A stretch of DNA of 64,000 nucleotides, from NCBI GenBank assembly GCA_950097015.1, contig CATNEN010000025.1:4627001-4691000 (forward strand), written 5' to 3'. Made by a program: the position numbers and the translations under genes. Source of the DNA: Macrostomum hystrix (lineage: Eukaryota; Platyhelminthes; Macrostomidae). Shown here in pieces: positions 1-10,400 of the stretch. The notes under the pieces were generated by a model that saw nothing but the letters and a program-made list of their open reading frames with translations, was not told the DNA's origin and did not search any database. Within the stretch, counting starts at the first letter, position 1; every line of letters starts with the position of its first letter.

Positions 1-522
1 ACCCTCTCTACCCTTGCCCCTCTCTACCCTTGACCCTCACTACCCTTGCCCCTCTCTACCCTTGACCCTCACTACCCTTGCCCCTCTCTACCCTTGCCCC
101 TCTCTACCCTTGACCCTCACTACCCTTACCCCTCTCTACCCTTGCCCGTCTCTACCCTTGCCCCTCCACCCTTGATCCTCTCTACCCTTGCCCCTCTCTA
201 CCCTTGCTTCTCTCTACCCTTGATCCTCTCTACCCTTGCCCCTCTCTACCCTTGACCCTCACTACCCTTGATCCTCTCTACCCTTGCCCCTCTCTACCCT
301 TGACCCTCACTACCCTTGCCCCTCTCTACCCTTGCTTCTCTCTACCCTTGATCCTCTCTACCCTTGCCCCTCTCTACCCTTGACCCTCACTACCCTTGAT
401 CCTCTCTACCCTTGCCCCTCTCTACCCTTGACCCTCACTACCCTTGCCCCTCTCTACCCTTGCTTCTCTCTACCCTTGCCCCTCTCTACCCTTGCCCCTC
501 ACTACCCTTGCCCCTCCACCCT
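1..522. repeat. 16-bp minisatellite, CTCTCTACCCTTGCCC-type
   Basis: About 32 tandem copies of a 16-bp unit, approximately CTCTCTACCCTTGCCC, are seen. Recurrent variants have CCCTTGACCCTCAC, CTTGATCCTC or CTTGCTTCTC. The array begins at or before the window edge, so its true length is unknown. The cytosine- and thymine-rich strand is the plus strand. It lies just upstream of the innexin exon, so it may be in that gene's last intron. Open frames across it (SxLPLxLSTLxPxYP-like) are repeat artefacts. Confidence 0.95.
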
Positions 523-724
523 TTCTTCGGCCCACACGGGTATAAATTTTGAATTCGAACTCCTGACGCTCTCTCTCTCTCTAGAGGTCGGAGCTCTATC
601 CAATGGGCTTACAAGCAAACTCTCTTGACTAGATGGCTGAAGAATGCTTGAGAAAGGTGGCTGTTACACTTTAGATTTTTTAAACACGCATATAACGCCA
701 TGGAAACACACTTAAGGTCTCCAG
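523..724. other. Unique spacer before the innexin exon
   Basis: About 200 bases without tandem structure apart from a short CT run near 571-581. No start exon is recognisable. The segment probably forms the 3' end of the intron feeding the innexin exon. The CTCCAG at 719-724 is the proposed splice acceptor, and an in-frame TAA at 713-715 limits how far the coding frame can extend to the left. Confidence 0.5.
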
Positions 725-1885
725 TGCTGCCTGTTCTACATGCCCCGGGTGGTTTGGCAGTTCTTCAGTCACAACTGCGCCGGCACAGACTTGGAGTACA
801 TCATCTCCCTGTCCAACGATGCCGTACACTCGGATCCGGAGAAGAGCAAAAAGCTGGTGGACTACATCACCAAGAGCCTGGAGGGCGTGTTCTACCAGCA
901 CAGAGAGTACAGGACCAGCGGAGTGACCGTGCTCAAACGCCAACTCCACCGCGCTTTTACCTTCCTGCTGCCTAGCAAGAGGCTGGGCACCAAACTGGTG
1001 AACTTCTACATCGTCGTGAAGGTGCTGTACGCCCTGAACTCCATCAGCCAGCTGTACCTGATGCATAGCTTCCTGCGCATGCCGGGACAGTACCCCTTCT
1101 TCGGCTATGACCTGTTGCGCAATCTCAGCCGCGGCCTTGACTGGCAGAACACGCGAATCTTCCCGCGCATCGGCGGCTGCGGCATGTTGCTAAAAATAGC
1201 CGGCGCCACCCACTGGCAAATCGCCCAGTGCGCCCTGCCAGTCAACATGCTGAACGAGAAGCTGTACATCTTCCTGTGGTTCTGGATCTTCGGTCTGTCC
1301 GTGCTCAACTGTCTGAGCATCCTGCGCTGGACCATTCGCATCGCCATGGTCAAACGGCAGTACAAATTCGTGAAGAAGTTCCTCCGTCTCAATGGCGTCT
1401 TTAAGCGCGAGTCCGGCGATTGCATCGGGCTCAAGAAGGCCATCAGGCAGTTCTGCAAGGCCTTCCTCCGTCAGGACGGCATCTTCATCCTGAAGATGAT
1501 CTCAATCAACACTGGAGACGTCATCTGCTCTAAGATCATCAACCGGCTGTGGGAGACCTACAAGAAAAAGTACATCGAGCACGACTTTCGCAACGACGCC
1601 GACTTTGAGCACATTCGAGACCTCCCTGCCGCGGCCGCGGCTGAATTAGCGCTAGTTGGCGGAGGCGGTCCTAAAGACCCCGGAGCTTCGCCGTTGAAGC
1701 TGCCGGCATCGCTGACGCCGATCGGCTTCGTCGACGATGGCAATCGGCCGCTGCTCCACTCCGGCTCGCCAAGTCCGCAACCGTCCAAGCCTCCGTCACT
1801 GCCCCAGCGCTACCCGATGGTCAATGGCAACAAGCCGGGGAACTTCCGTTCGCCGAATGTCTACGCGGAAGAAATGAGGAAATGA
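725..1885 (+). CDS. Innexin, 3'-terminal coding exon (gene incomplete at 5' end)
   Basis: Innexins form gap-junction channels or hemichannels in the plasma membrane of invertebrates. This exon encodes 386 residues ending in TGA. Counting from the first Met (740), a hydrophobic segment at about 88-110 fits TM2. The second extracellular loop has two cysteines, at 147 and 164. The motif after it (NEKLYIFLWFW) is typical of innexin TM3, and TM3/TM4 lie at about 175-197. The tail is long, hydrophilic and Ser/Pro-rich (about 295-381). The exon opens with a sequence like the end of the first extracellular loop region (CCLFYMPRVVW), so TM1 and the first loop must be on exons upstream of the window or beyond the 16-bp array. 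The start at 725 follows a CAG acceptor; Met 740 is not the true initiator. Codon use is GC-rich, unlike the flanks. Family assignment is strong; the subtype is unknown. Confidence 0.9.
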   Translation, partial: CCLFYMPRVVWQFFSHNCAGTDLEYIISLSNDAVHSDPEKSKKLVDYITKSLEGVFYQHREYRTSGVTVLKRQLHRAFTFLLPSKRLGTKLVNFYIVVKVLYALNSISQLYLMHSFLRMPGQYPFFGYDLLRNLSRGLDWQNTRIFPRIGGCGMLLKIAGATHWQIAQCALPVNMLNEKLYIFLWFWIFGLSVLNCLSILRWTIRIAMVKRQYKFVKKFLRLNGVFKRESGDCIGLKKAIRQFCKAFLRQDGIFILKMISINTGDVICSKIINRLWETYKKKYIEHDFRNDADFEHIRDLPAAAAAELALVGGGGPKDPGASPLKLPASLTPIGFVDDGNRPLLHSGSPSPQPSKPPSLPQRYPMVNGNKPGNFRSPNVYAEEMRK

Positions 1886-2026
1886 GAAAACGAGGACGGA
1901 AGAATATTGGCCGGGGTGGGACGAGTCTGTTAAAGACTCAGATAAGCGAACCTTGAGCTAAAAGTTTTTTCGTGGCCTTTTTAACCAATTTTAATTATTG
2001 ACCACCGTTAGAAAACTGAAAAAATT

Positions 2027-2032
2027 ATTAAA
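2027..2032 (+). promoter_or_regulatory. Poly(A) signal ATTAAA of the innexin gene
   Basis: ATTAAA lies about 140 bases after the innexin stop codon and just before the 14-bp array. It is a common variant of the AATAAA signal. The short AT-rich 3' UTR supports the end of transcription here. Confidence 0.5.
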
Positions 2033-2105
2033 GGCTTCATCCTGTTGACATTGTGGCAAATCAATCAAACGATGTGGCTCTCTGCTTCAGAAGGTAAGAC
2101 ACCAA

Positions 2106-2592
2106 AGGGTAGATAGAGAGACGAGGGTAGAGAGACGAGGGTAGAGAGACGAGGGTAGAGAGACAAGGGTAGAAAGACGAGGGTAGAGAGACAAGGGTAG
2201 AAAGACGAGGGTAGAGAGACGAGGGTAGAAAGACGAGGGTAGAAAGACGAGGGTAGAGAGACAAGGGTAGAAAGACAAGGGTAGAGAGACGAGGGTAGAA
2301 AGACGAGGGTAGAGAGACAAGGGTAGAAAGACAAGGGTAGAGAGACGAGGGTAGAAAGACGAGGGTAGAGAGACGAGGGTAGAGAGACGAGGGTAGAAAG
2401 ACAAGGGTAGAGAGACAAGGGTAGAAAGACAAGGGTAGAGAGACAAGGGTAGAAGGACAAGGGTAGAGAGACAAGGGTAGAAGGACAAGGGTAGAGAGAC
2501 AAGGGTAGAGAGACAAGGGTAGAAAGACAAGGGTAGAAAGACAAGGGTAGAGAGACAAGGGTAGAGAGACGAGGGTAGAGAGACGAGGGTAC
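2106..2592. repeat. 14-bp minisatellite, GGGTAGAGAGACAA-type
   Basis: About 35 copies of GGGTAGAGAGACAA or GGGTAGAGAGACGA, with AAAGAC and AAGGAC variants. The reverse complement (TCTACCCTTGTCTC) shares the core TCTACCCTTG with the 16-bp array at 1-522, so related units lie in opposite orientation on either side of the innexin exon. Three overlapping minus-strand open frames here are shadows of the repeat. Confidence 0.95.
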
Positions 2593-3037
2593 ATTTTTTG
2601 CAGCGATTTTGTTGAGCTTAATAGTGACTCTGTGCCATCTGAGTGTGATTTTTTGCAAATTAAATTACAAAAAATTAATTTTCTGTTTCAGTGATTTAAT
2701 AGCATGTATTTAGCATTACAAATTTGAAATTCAATGATCACAATAGCAGTGTCCCACCTGTGTCATCCTGTTTTTAAACCTTTATTATCAGGGCTACTAT
2801 GTACACATTGTCCTGTCTAATAGAGTTTTTCAAAAATATCTTTTTTTCACCGGGAAGTACGAGTATATATTTGAAATGTTGAAATGTCACATCTTTTCAA
2901 AGCAAGCAAATTACTTCAGTATCTGCATGTTTATTACAGGGCTAAAATTTGATCATTGCTTTATTAAATTAATAAAATTTGCAATACGATAAAAATTGCC
3001 TTTTGCAAAATTCTTTTTAAACACTAAGTCTGCACTC
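2593..3037. other. AT-rich unique spacer
   Basis: No tandem repeats, RNA gene or convincing coding frame is visible. The composition is AT-rich with many short homopolymers, typical of intergenic sequence in this window. Confidence 0.6.
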
Positions 3038-3418
3038 AAGTGGTGATTAGCAAAGCGGTTAACGCGTTTGCCTCTCGCACCAGGGTCCCTGAGCTCGATT
3101 CCGCGGCGAGGCCACATTCATTTTGGGCTCAGCCACGGAGAGAAAGCTTGGGGCTTGTCGTACAATTTACGCCCTTGAGGGTTAACCCTCCAAGGCACAA
3201 GGCTTCAAGGCAAGGCCTGACAATGAGAAAGTCAGGGCAGATGTACACACCTGTGTGTGCTTAGGCCTGTGTGTGCTCAGGAGTCAGCGGAATGGGCAGA
3301 ATTGCCTCCTCGCTAGTGGCGGGTCTAGTGTCACCAAACTGTGTGCCATTGCAATCAGTATTGTGTTTAACTACTTTTATTTTAGTAATTTTTCAGCTTT
3401 TATTATTATTATTATTAA
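3038..3418 (+). mobile_element. tRNA-derived SINE, copy 1
   Basis: The head carries a perfect RNA polymerase III A box at 3048-3058 (TAGCAAAGCGG, consensus TRGYNNARNGG). A near-consensus B box lies at 3092-3102 (AGCTCGATTCC), at the usual spacing. The tRNA-unrelated body runs to about 3320 and is shared with a second copy at 26530-26806. The unit may end in the TTA microsatellite near 3399-3418, which resembles a SINE tail, but the 3' boundary is uncertain and no target-site duplication was identified. Having a second diverged copy in the same window makes dispersal by retrotransposition likely. Confidence 0.75.
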
Positions 3419-3728
3419 GTCTGCATTCCTTTACTTTCAGTAGTAAGCCTAGTCCGAAATTCCAAAATCCAACAGACAGAAGGATAGAAGCAATGTGGCT
3501 TCCCCGCGTCCGCAAGAATTATTCTGCGACCCCCTCTTGGGAGTCTGTCTCTTCCTGCAACAATTTTGCTTCATCAATTAACCGGCGCCTTGGTATCGAG
3601 ACAGAACAGAGACCGAAGGCATGTCTCCCCGGAGACGTGGATAGTAGGCACCGAATATTGCATTTTGTAAAGCAGCTCATTGCATTTTGCCCACTCTATT
3701 CAAGCCTCCGAACTACCATTTCCCCATC
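3419..3728. other. Unique spacer
   Basis: Mixed-composition sequence between the SINE and the TCTG microsatellite. A long plus-strand open frame crosses it but runs into the microsatellite and shows no recognisable domain. No RNA gene is seen. Confidence 0.5.
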
Positions 3729-3747
3729 TGTGTCTGTCTGTCTGTCG

Positions 3748-3827
<80 letters not shown>

Positions 3828-3852
3828 GTCTATCTGCCTGTCTGTCTGTCTG
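3729..3852. repeat. (TCTG)n microsatellite
   Basis: About 30 copies of the tetranucleotide TCTG, interrupted by TCGG, TCTA and CCTG near the ends. The poly-Cys/Leu/Ser/Val frames across it are not genes. Confidence 0.95.
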
Positions 3853-4164
3853 TATCTCTGCCCAAAATGAGTGAGAATTAAACAGAGTGCTAGAGCAGAG
3901 CCATCTATTGGAAGTTGGAAAGGTGAGATTAAAAAGTGTGGATTTGCTGGTTGGGGCGGGGTTGAAACTTGTCAGAATTGGACGATGTCAAACTGTGGGC
4001 GCAACAGTGGGGGAACAGTTGTGAGCAGATCGGCTCAATCACGTGACGGGATTATCTCACAATCGGCTGCCAACTTTCATCGAAACTTAGGGCGCAAAGT
4101 TTCGCACCACATGCGTAATATGCAGTCCTGTGAAACTATCAGATTGAAAATATCAGCAGCAATC
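3853..4164. other. Unique spacer
   Basis: No gene or repeat family recognised. A 127-codon open frame (3871-4254) continues into the 37-bp array and has no recognisable domain. Confidence 0.45.
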
Positions 4165-4418
4165 TGGGCACACCAATTGATTACTGTACTGAGCAGTCAA
4201 ATGAGCACACCTAATGATTACTGTCCTGAGCAGTCAAATGAGCACACCAATTGATTACTGTCCTGAGCAGTCAAATGAGCACACCAATTGATTACTGTCC
4301 TGAGCAGTCAAATGAGCACACCAAATGATTACTGTCCTGAGCAGTCAAATGAGCACACCAAATGATTACTGTCCTGAGCAGTCAAATGAGCACACCAAAT
4401 GATTACTGTCCTGAGCAG
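4165..4418. repeat. 37-bp tandem repeat
   Basis: About seven copies of a 37-bp unit with the core CTGAGCAGTCAAATGAGCAC followed by ACCAATTGATTACTGTC or ACCAAATGATTACTGTC. Successive GAGCAG motifs are exactly 37 bases apart, and the last copy degenerates after about 4412. Confidence 0.9.
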
Positions 4419-4945
4419 GTCACTTGAGTACATCTAACTGTAATCATGAGCAGCAGGACTCCAATGGTTCTAAGCTAGTTTATATGCTTCACATGACATT
4501 AATTTAGTCTTGAAACTCTAATGAGTTCAGGCGAACTCAGCCAGTCACTGCACGCTCTTCACTGCCTCATGGCCTGCGCGTTGAGTTTAACTATAATAAC
4601 TAATGCGAACAGCCCCGCCCACGTGTACAATACTTGACTTCAGCCGACTTCCCCGCCCTACTGCACTGGGAGATGAAATCTTCAAAGACGCATTACTTAC
4701 CCGCCCTGCACCGGGAAGCCTTATCACGGACGCATACTAACACACACAGTCAATCAATGCTTCCTTACTGCAAAAGCCGTACAAAAGGACTCAAAGGACT
4801 CAATCTGACAATGCGATTTTGTGTTTCGACAAGTGAACGAAGTGTACTAGGGTAAAATAAACAAGAAAATAATCATTTTCTCCTATTAAACATAACGGTC
4901 AAGACTACGGCGGGACCAGTGAAAGATAAGCCTTACAGCTGAAAT
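4419..4945. other. Unique spacer
   Basis: Non-repetitive sequence. A 73-codon frame at 4634-4855 has no ATG-supported context or recognisable domain, and no RNA gene is seen. Confidence 0.5.
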
Positions 4946-6330
4946 CCCAATTCTACCCTCCCTTTTCTTCCGTCCCTATTCTACCATCCCTATTCTACCC
5001 TCCCTTTTCTTCCGTCCCAATTCTACCCTCCCTATTCTATCCTCCCTATTCTACCCTCCCTATTCTAGCCACCCTACTCTTCCCTCCCTATTCTACCCTC
5101 CCTTTTCTTCCGTCCCTATTCTACCCTCCCTGTTCTATCCTCCCTATTCTACCCTCCCTATTCTACCCTCCCTACTCTTCCCTCCTCATTCTACCCTCCC
5201 TATTCTACCATCCCTATTCTACCCTCCCTTTTCTTCCGTCCCAATTCTACCCTCCCTATTCTATCCTCCCTATTCTACCCTCCCTATTCTAGCCACCCTA
5301 CTCTTCCCTCCCTATTCTACCCTCCCTTTTCTTCCGTCCCTATTCTACCCTCCCTGTTCTATCCTCCCTATTCTACCCTCCCTATTCTACCCTCCCTACT
5401 CTTCCCTCCTCATTCTACCCTCCCTATTCTACCCTCCCAATTCTATCCTTCCTTTTGTTCCCTCCCTATTCTACCCTCCCTACTCTTCCCTCCCTATTCT
5501 ATTCTCCCTATTCTACCCTCCTTATTCTACCCTCCTCATTCTACCCTCCCTATTCTACCCTCCCTATTCTATCCTTCCGTTTCTTCCCTCCCTCTTCTAC
5601 CCTCCCTACTCTTCCCTCCCTATATTCTATTCTCCCTATTCTACCCTCCTCATTTTACCATCCCTATTCTACCCTCCCTTTTCTTCCGTCCCTATTCTAC
5701 CCTCCATATTCTATCCTCCCTATTCTACCCTCCCTATTCTACCCTCCCTACTCTTCCCTCCCTATTCTACCCTCCCTTTTCTTCCGTCCCTATTCTACCA
5801 TCCCTATTCTACCCTCCCTTTTCTTCCGTCCCAATTCTACCCTCCCTATTCTACCCTCCCTATTCTACCCTCCCTATTCTACCCTCCTCATTCTACCCTC
5901 CCTATTCTACCCTCCCTATTCTATCCTTCCTTTTCTTCCCTCCCTATTCTACCCTCCCTACTCTTCCCTCCCTATTCTATTCTCCCTATTCTACCCTCCT
6001 CATTCTACCCTCTCTACTCTACCCTCCCTATTCTATCCTTCCTTTTCTTTCCTCCCTCTTCTACCCTCCCTACTCTTCCCTCCCTATATTCTATTCTCCC
6101 TATTCTACCCTCCTCATTTTACCCTCCCTATTCTACCCTCCTTATTCTATCCTTCCTTTTCTTCCCTCCCTATTCTACCCTCCCTACTCTTCCCTCCCTA
6201 TTCTATTCTCCCTATTCTATCCTTCCTTTTCCTCCCTCCCTATTCTACCCTCCCCATTCTACCCTCCACATTATACCCTCCCTATTCTACCCTCCCTATT
6301 CTACACACCCTTTTCTACCCTCCCTATTAT
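4946..6330. repeat. 14-bp pyrimidine-rich minisatellite, CTACCCTCCCTATT-type, with 224-bp higher-order period
   Basis: About 100 copies of CTACCCTCCCTATT and variants such as TTTTCTTCCGTCCC, TATCCTTCCTTTTC and AGCCACCCTACTC. Blocks of variants recur: the CGTCCCAATTC landmark near 5011 returns 224 bases (16 units) later near 5235 with the same following order. The 347-codon open frame starting at 5455 is made of the repeat and is not a gene. Confidence 0.93.
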
Positions 6331-6778
6331 CCTTATCTTTTATCCCCTACCCTCCTCTTCAATCTTGTACTTCCTCTGCTCTCTTTCACAGATCCCATAA
6401 TCTTCGCTTCCACCCCCTTCTCTTCATCCGCTCCGCCCTCCCCAGTTCCGGTGTCCTATCCGCCATTGCAGACCGATGCAAAGTCCGAATTTCATTAATT
6501 AACAGAGGGACGACAGAGGAGACGTGGCGTATTTCCCTGAAATAGACGCGGAGGAAGATGAAGAGACTCCCAGTCTCTCTCGCGGCTTAATTAAGATGAT
6601 GGATGATGATAATTCTGAACCCTGAAGGGTCTACTCATTAGTATCTGGGGACTCACAAGATGGGATTTGTCTAAGTCAGTTTAATTGGTCGCTTTGGTTA
6701 GGGGGAAACAGCAGTATTTTCGGTGCACAAATCTCTCAAAATGCAAGCTTTGTTTTGTCGCAAAGCAACGATTCGCCC
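6331..6778. other. Unique spacer at left edge of the 19-kb array
   Basis: CT-rich at first, then ordinary mixed sequence including GATGATGGATGATGAT near 6595-6610. No supported gene. An open frame runs from here into the 15-bp array, but its first codon is TTG and the unique part has no recognisable domain. Confidence 0.5.
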
Positions 6779-7455
6779 CGTTCTCATCTGGGACTTTCTC
6801 ATCTGGGACTTTCTCATCTGTGACTTTCTCATCTGTGACTTTCTCATCTGGGACTTTCTCATCTGGGACTTTCTCATCTGGGACTTTCTCATCTGGGACT
6901 TTCTCATCTGGGACTTTCTCATCTGGGACTTTCTCATCTGGGACTTTCTCATCTAAAACTTTCTCATCTGGGACTTTCTCATCTGGGACTTTCTCATCTG
7001 GGACTTTCTCATCTGGGACTTTCTTATCTGTGAGTTTCTCATCTGGGACTTTCTCATCTGGGACTTTCTCATCTGGGACTTTCTCATCTGGGAGTTTCTC
7101 ATCTGAGACTTTCTTATCTGCGAGTTTCTCATCTGTGACTTTCTCATCTGAAACTTTCTCATCTGAGACTTTCTCATCTGGGACTTTCTCATCTGAGACT
7201 TTCTCATCTGTGACTTTCTCATCTGTGACTTTCTCATCTGTGACTTTCTCATCTGGGACTTTCTCATCTGGGACTTTCTCATCTGGGACTTTCTCATCTG
7301 GGACTTTCTCATCTGAGACTTTCTCATCTGTGACTTTCTCATCTGGGACTTTCTCATCTGGGACTTTCTCATCTGGGACTTTCTCATCTGGGACTTTCTC
7401 ATCTGGGACTTTCTCATCTGAGACTTTCTCATCTGTGACTTTCTTATCTTAAACT

Positions 7456-10400
7456 TTCTCATCTGTGACTTTCTCATCTGGGACTTTCTCATCTGGGACT
7501 TTCTCATCTGGGACTTTCTCATCTGGGACTTTCTCATCTGGGACTTTCTCATCTGGGACTTTCTCATCTGGGACTTTCTCATCTGGGACTTTCTCATCTG
7601 GGACTTTCTCATCTGGGACTTTCTCATCTGTGACTTTCTCATCTGAGACTTTCTCATCTGGGACTTTCTCATCTGTGACTTTCTCATCTGGGACTTTCTC
7701 ATCTGGGACTTTCTCATCTGGGACTTTCTCATCTGGGACTTTCTCATCTGGGACTTTCTCATCTGGGACTTTCTCATCTGAGACTTTCTCATCTGAAACT
7801 TTCTCATCTGGGACTTTCTCATCTGGGACTTTCTCATCTGAGACTTTCTCATCTGTGACTTTCTCATCTGGGACTTTCTCATCTGGGACTTTCTCATCTG
7901 TGACTTTCTCATCTGAAACTTTCTCATCTGAGACTTTCTCATCTGGGACTTTCTCATCTGAGACTTTCTCATCTGTGACTTTCTCATCTGTGACTTTCTC
8001 ATCTGTGACTTTCTCATCTGGGACTTTCTCATCTGGGACTTTCTCATCTGGGACTTTCTCATCTGGGACTTTCTCATCTGAGACTTTCTCATCTGTGACT
8101 TTCTCATCTGGGACTTTCTCATCTGGGACTTTCTCATCTGGGACTTTCTCATCTGGGACTTTCTCATCTGGGACTTTCTCATCTGAGACTTTCTCATCTG
8201 TGACTTTCTTATCTTAAACTTTCTCATCTGTGACTTTCTCATCTGGGACTTTCTCATCTGGGACTTTCTCATCTGGGACTTTCTCATCTGGGACTTTCTC
8301 ATCTGGGACTTTCTCATCTGAGACTTTCTCATCTGTGACTTTCTCATCTGGGACTTTCTCATCTGAAACTTTCTCATCTAAAACTTTCTCATCTGGGACT
8401 TTCTCATCTGGGACTTTCTCATCTGGGACTTTCTCATCTGGGACTTTCTCATCTGAGACTTTCTCATCTGGGACTTTCTCATCTGGGACTTTCTCATCTG
8501 AGACTTTCTCACCTGTGACTTTCTCATCTGTGACTTTCTCATCTGTGACTTTCTCATCTGGGACTTTCTCATCTGGGACTTTCTCATCTGGGACTTTCTC
8601 ATCTGGGACTTTCTCATCTGGGACTTTCTCATCTGGGACTTTCTCATCTGGGACTTTCTCATCTGGGACTTTCTCATCTGGGACTTTCTCATCTGGGACT
8701 TTCTCATCTGGGACTTTCTCATCTGAAACTTTCTCATCTGGGACTTTCTCATCTGGGACTTTCTCATCTGGGACTTTCTCATCTGGGACTTTCTCATCTG
8801 AGACTTTCTCATCTGGGACTTTCTCATCTGAAACTTTCTCATCTGGGACTTTCTCATCTGTGACTTTCTCATCTGAGACTTTCTCATCTGAGACTTTCTC
8901 ATCTGGGACTTTCTCATCTGAAACTTTCTCATCTGGGACTTTCTCATCTGTGACTTTCTCATCTGAAACTTTCTCATCTGAGACTTTCTCCTCTGGGACT
9001 TTCTCATCTGGGACTTTCTCATCTGAAACTTTCTCATCTGAGACTTTCTCATCTGAGACTTTCTCATCTGAAACTTTCTCATCTGGGACTTTCTCATCTG
9101 TGACTTTCTCATCTGAGACTTTCTCATCTGGGACTTTCTCATCTAAAACTTTCTCATCTGGGACTTTCTCATCTAAAACTTTCTCATCTGGGACTTTCTC
9201 ATCTAAAACTTTCTCATCTGGGACTTTCTCATCTGGGACTTTCTCATCTGGGACTTTCTCATCTAAAACTTTCTCATCTGGGACTTTCTCATCTAAAACT
9301 TTCTCATCTGGGACTTTCTCATCTAAAACTTTCTCATCTGGGACTTTCTCATCTGGGACTTTCTCATCTGGGACTTTCTCATCTGAGACTTTCTCATCTG
9401 GGACTTTCTCATCTGGGACTTTCTCATCTGGGACTTTCTCATCTGGGACTTTCTCATCTGAGACTTTCTCATCTGTGACTTTCTCATCTGGGACTTTCTC
9501 ATCTGGGACTTTCTCATCTGGGACTTTCTCATCTGGGACTTTCTCATCTGGGACTTTCTCATCTGGGACTTTCTCATCTGGGACTTTCTCATCTGAGACT
9601 TTCTCATCTGTGACTTTCTCATCTGGGACTTTCTCATCTGGGACTTTCTCATCTGGGACTTTCTCATCTGGGACTTTCTCATCTGGGACTTTCTCATCTG
9701 AGACTTTCTCATCTGTGACTTTCTCATCTGTGACTTTCTCATCTGTCACTTTCTCATCTGAGACTTTCTCATCTGGGACTTTCTCATCTGTGACTTTCTC
9801 ATCTGAGACTTTCTCATCTGGGACTTTCTCATCTGGGACTTTCTCATCTGGGACTTTCTCATCTGAGACTTTCTCATCTGAGACTTTCTCATCTGGGACT
9901 TTCTCATCTGGGACTTTCTCATCTGGGACTTTCTCATCTGAGACTTTCTCATCTGAGACTTTCTCATCTGAGACTTTCTCATCTGAGACTTTCTCATCTG
10001 GGACTTTCTCATCTGGGACTTTCTCATCTGTGACTTTCTCATCTGAGACTTTCTCATCTGAGACTTTCTCATCTGGGACTTTCTCATCTTGGACTTTCTC
10101 ATCTGAGACTTTCTCATCTGAGACTTTCTCATCTGGGACTTTCTCATCTGAAACTTTCTCATCTGGGACTTTCTCATCTGTGACTTTCTCATCTGAAACT
10201 TTCTCATCTGTGACTTTCTCATCTGGGACTTTCTCATCTGTGACTTTCTCATCTGAGACTTTCTCATCTGAGACTTTCTCATCTGGGACTTTCTCATCTG
10301 AAACTTTCTCATCTGGGACTTTCTCATCTGTGACTTTCTCATCTGAAACTTTCTCATCTGGGACTTTCTCCTCTGGGACTTTCTCATCTGGGACTTTCTC

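Noticed and set aside
1-522. Telomeric or subtelomeric repeat because of the CTACCC motif
   Set aside because: The unit is 16 bp and not the animal CCCTAA hexamer. Similar units occur internally, so proximity to a chromosome end is not supported.
5455-6498. 347-codon open frame (YSTLPTLPSLFYPP-like)
   Set aside because: It consists of the translated 14-bp pyrimidine-rich repeat. The non-repeat tail after about 6340 has no recognisable domain.
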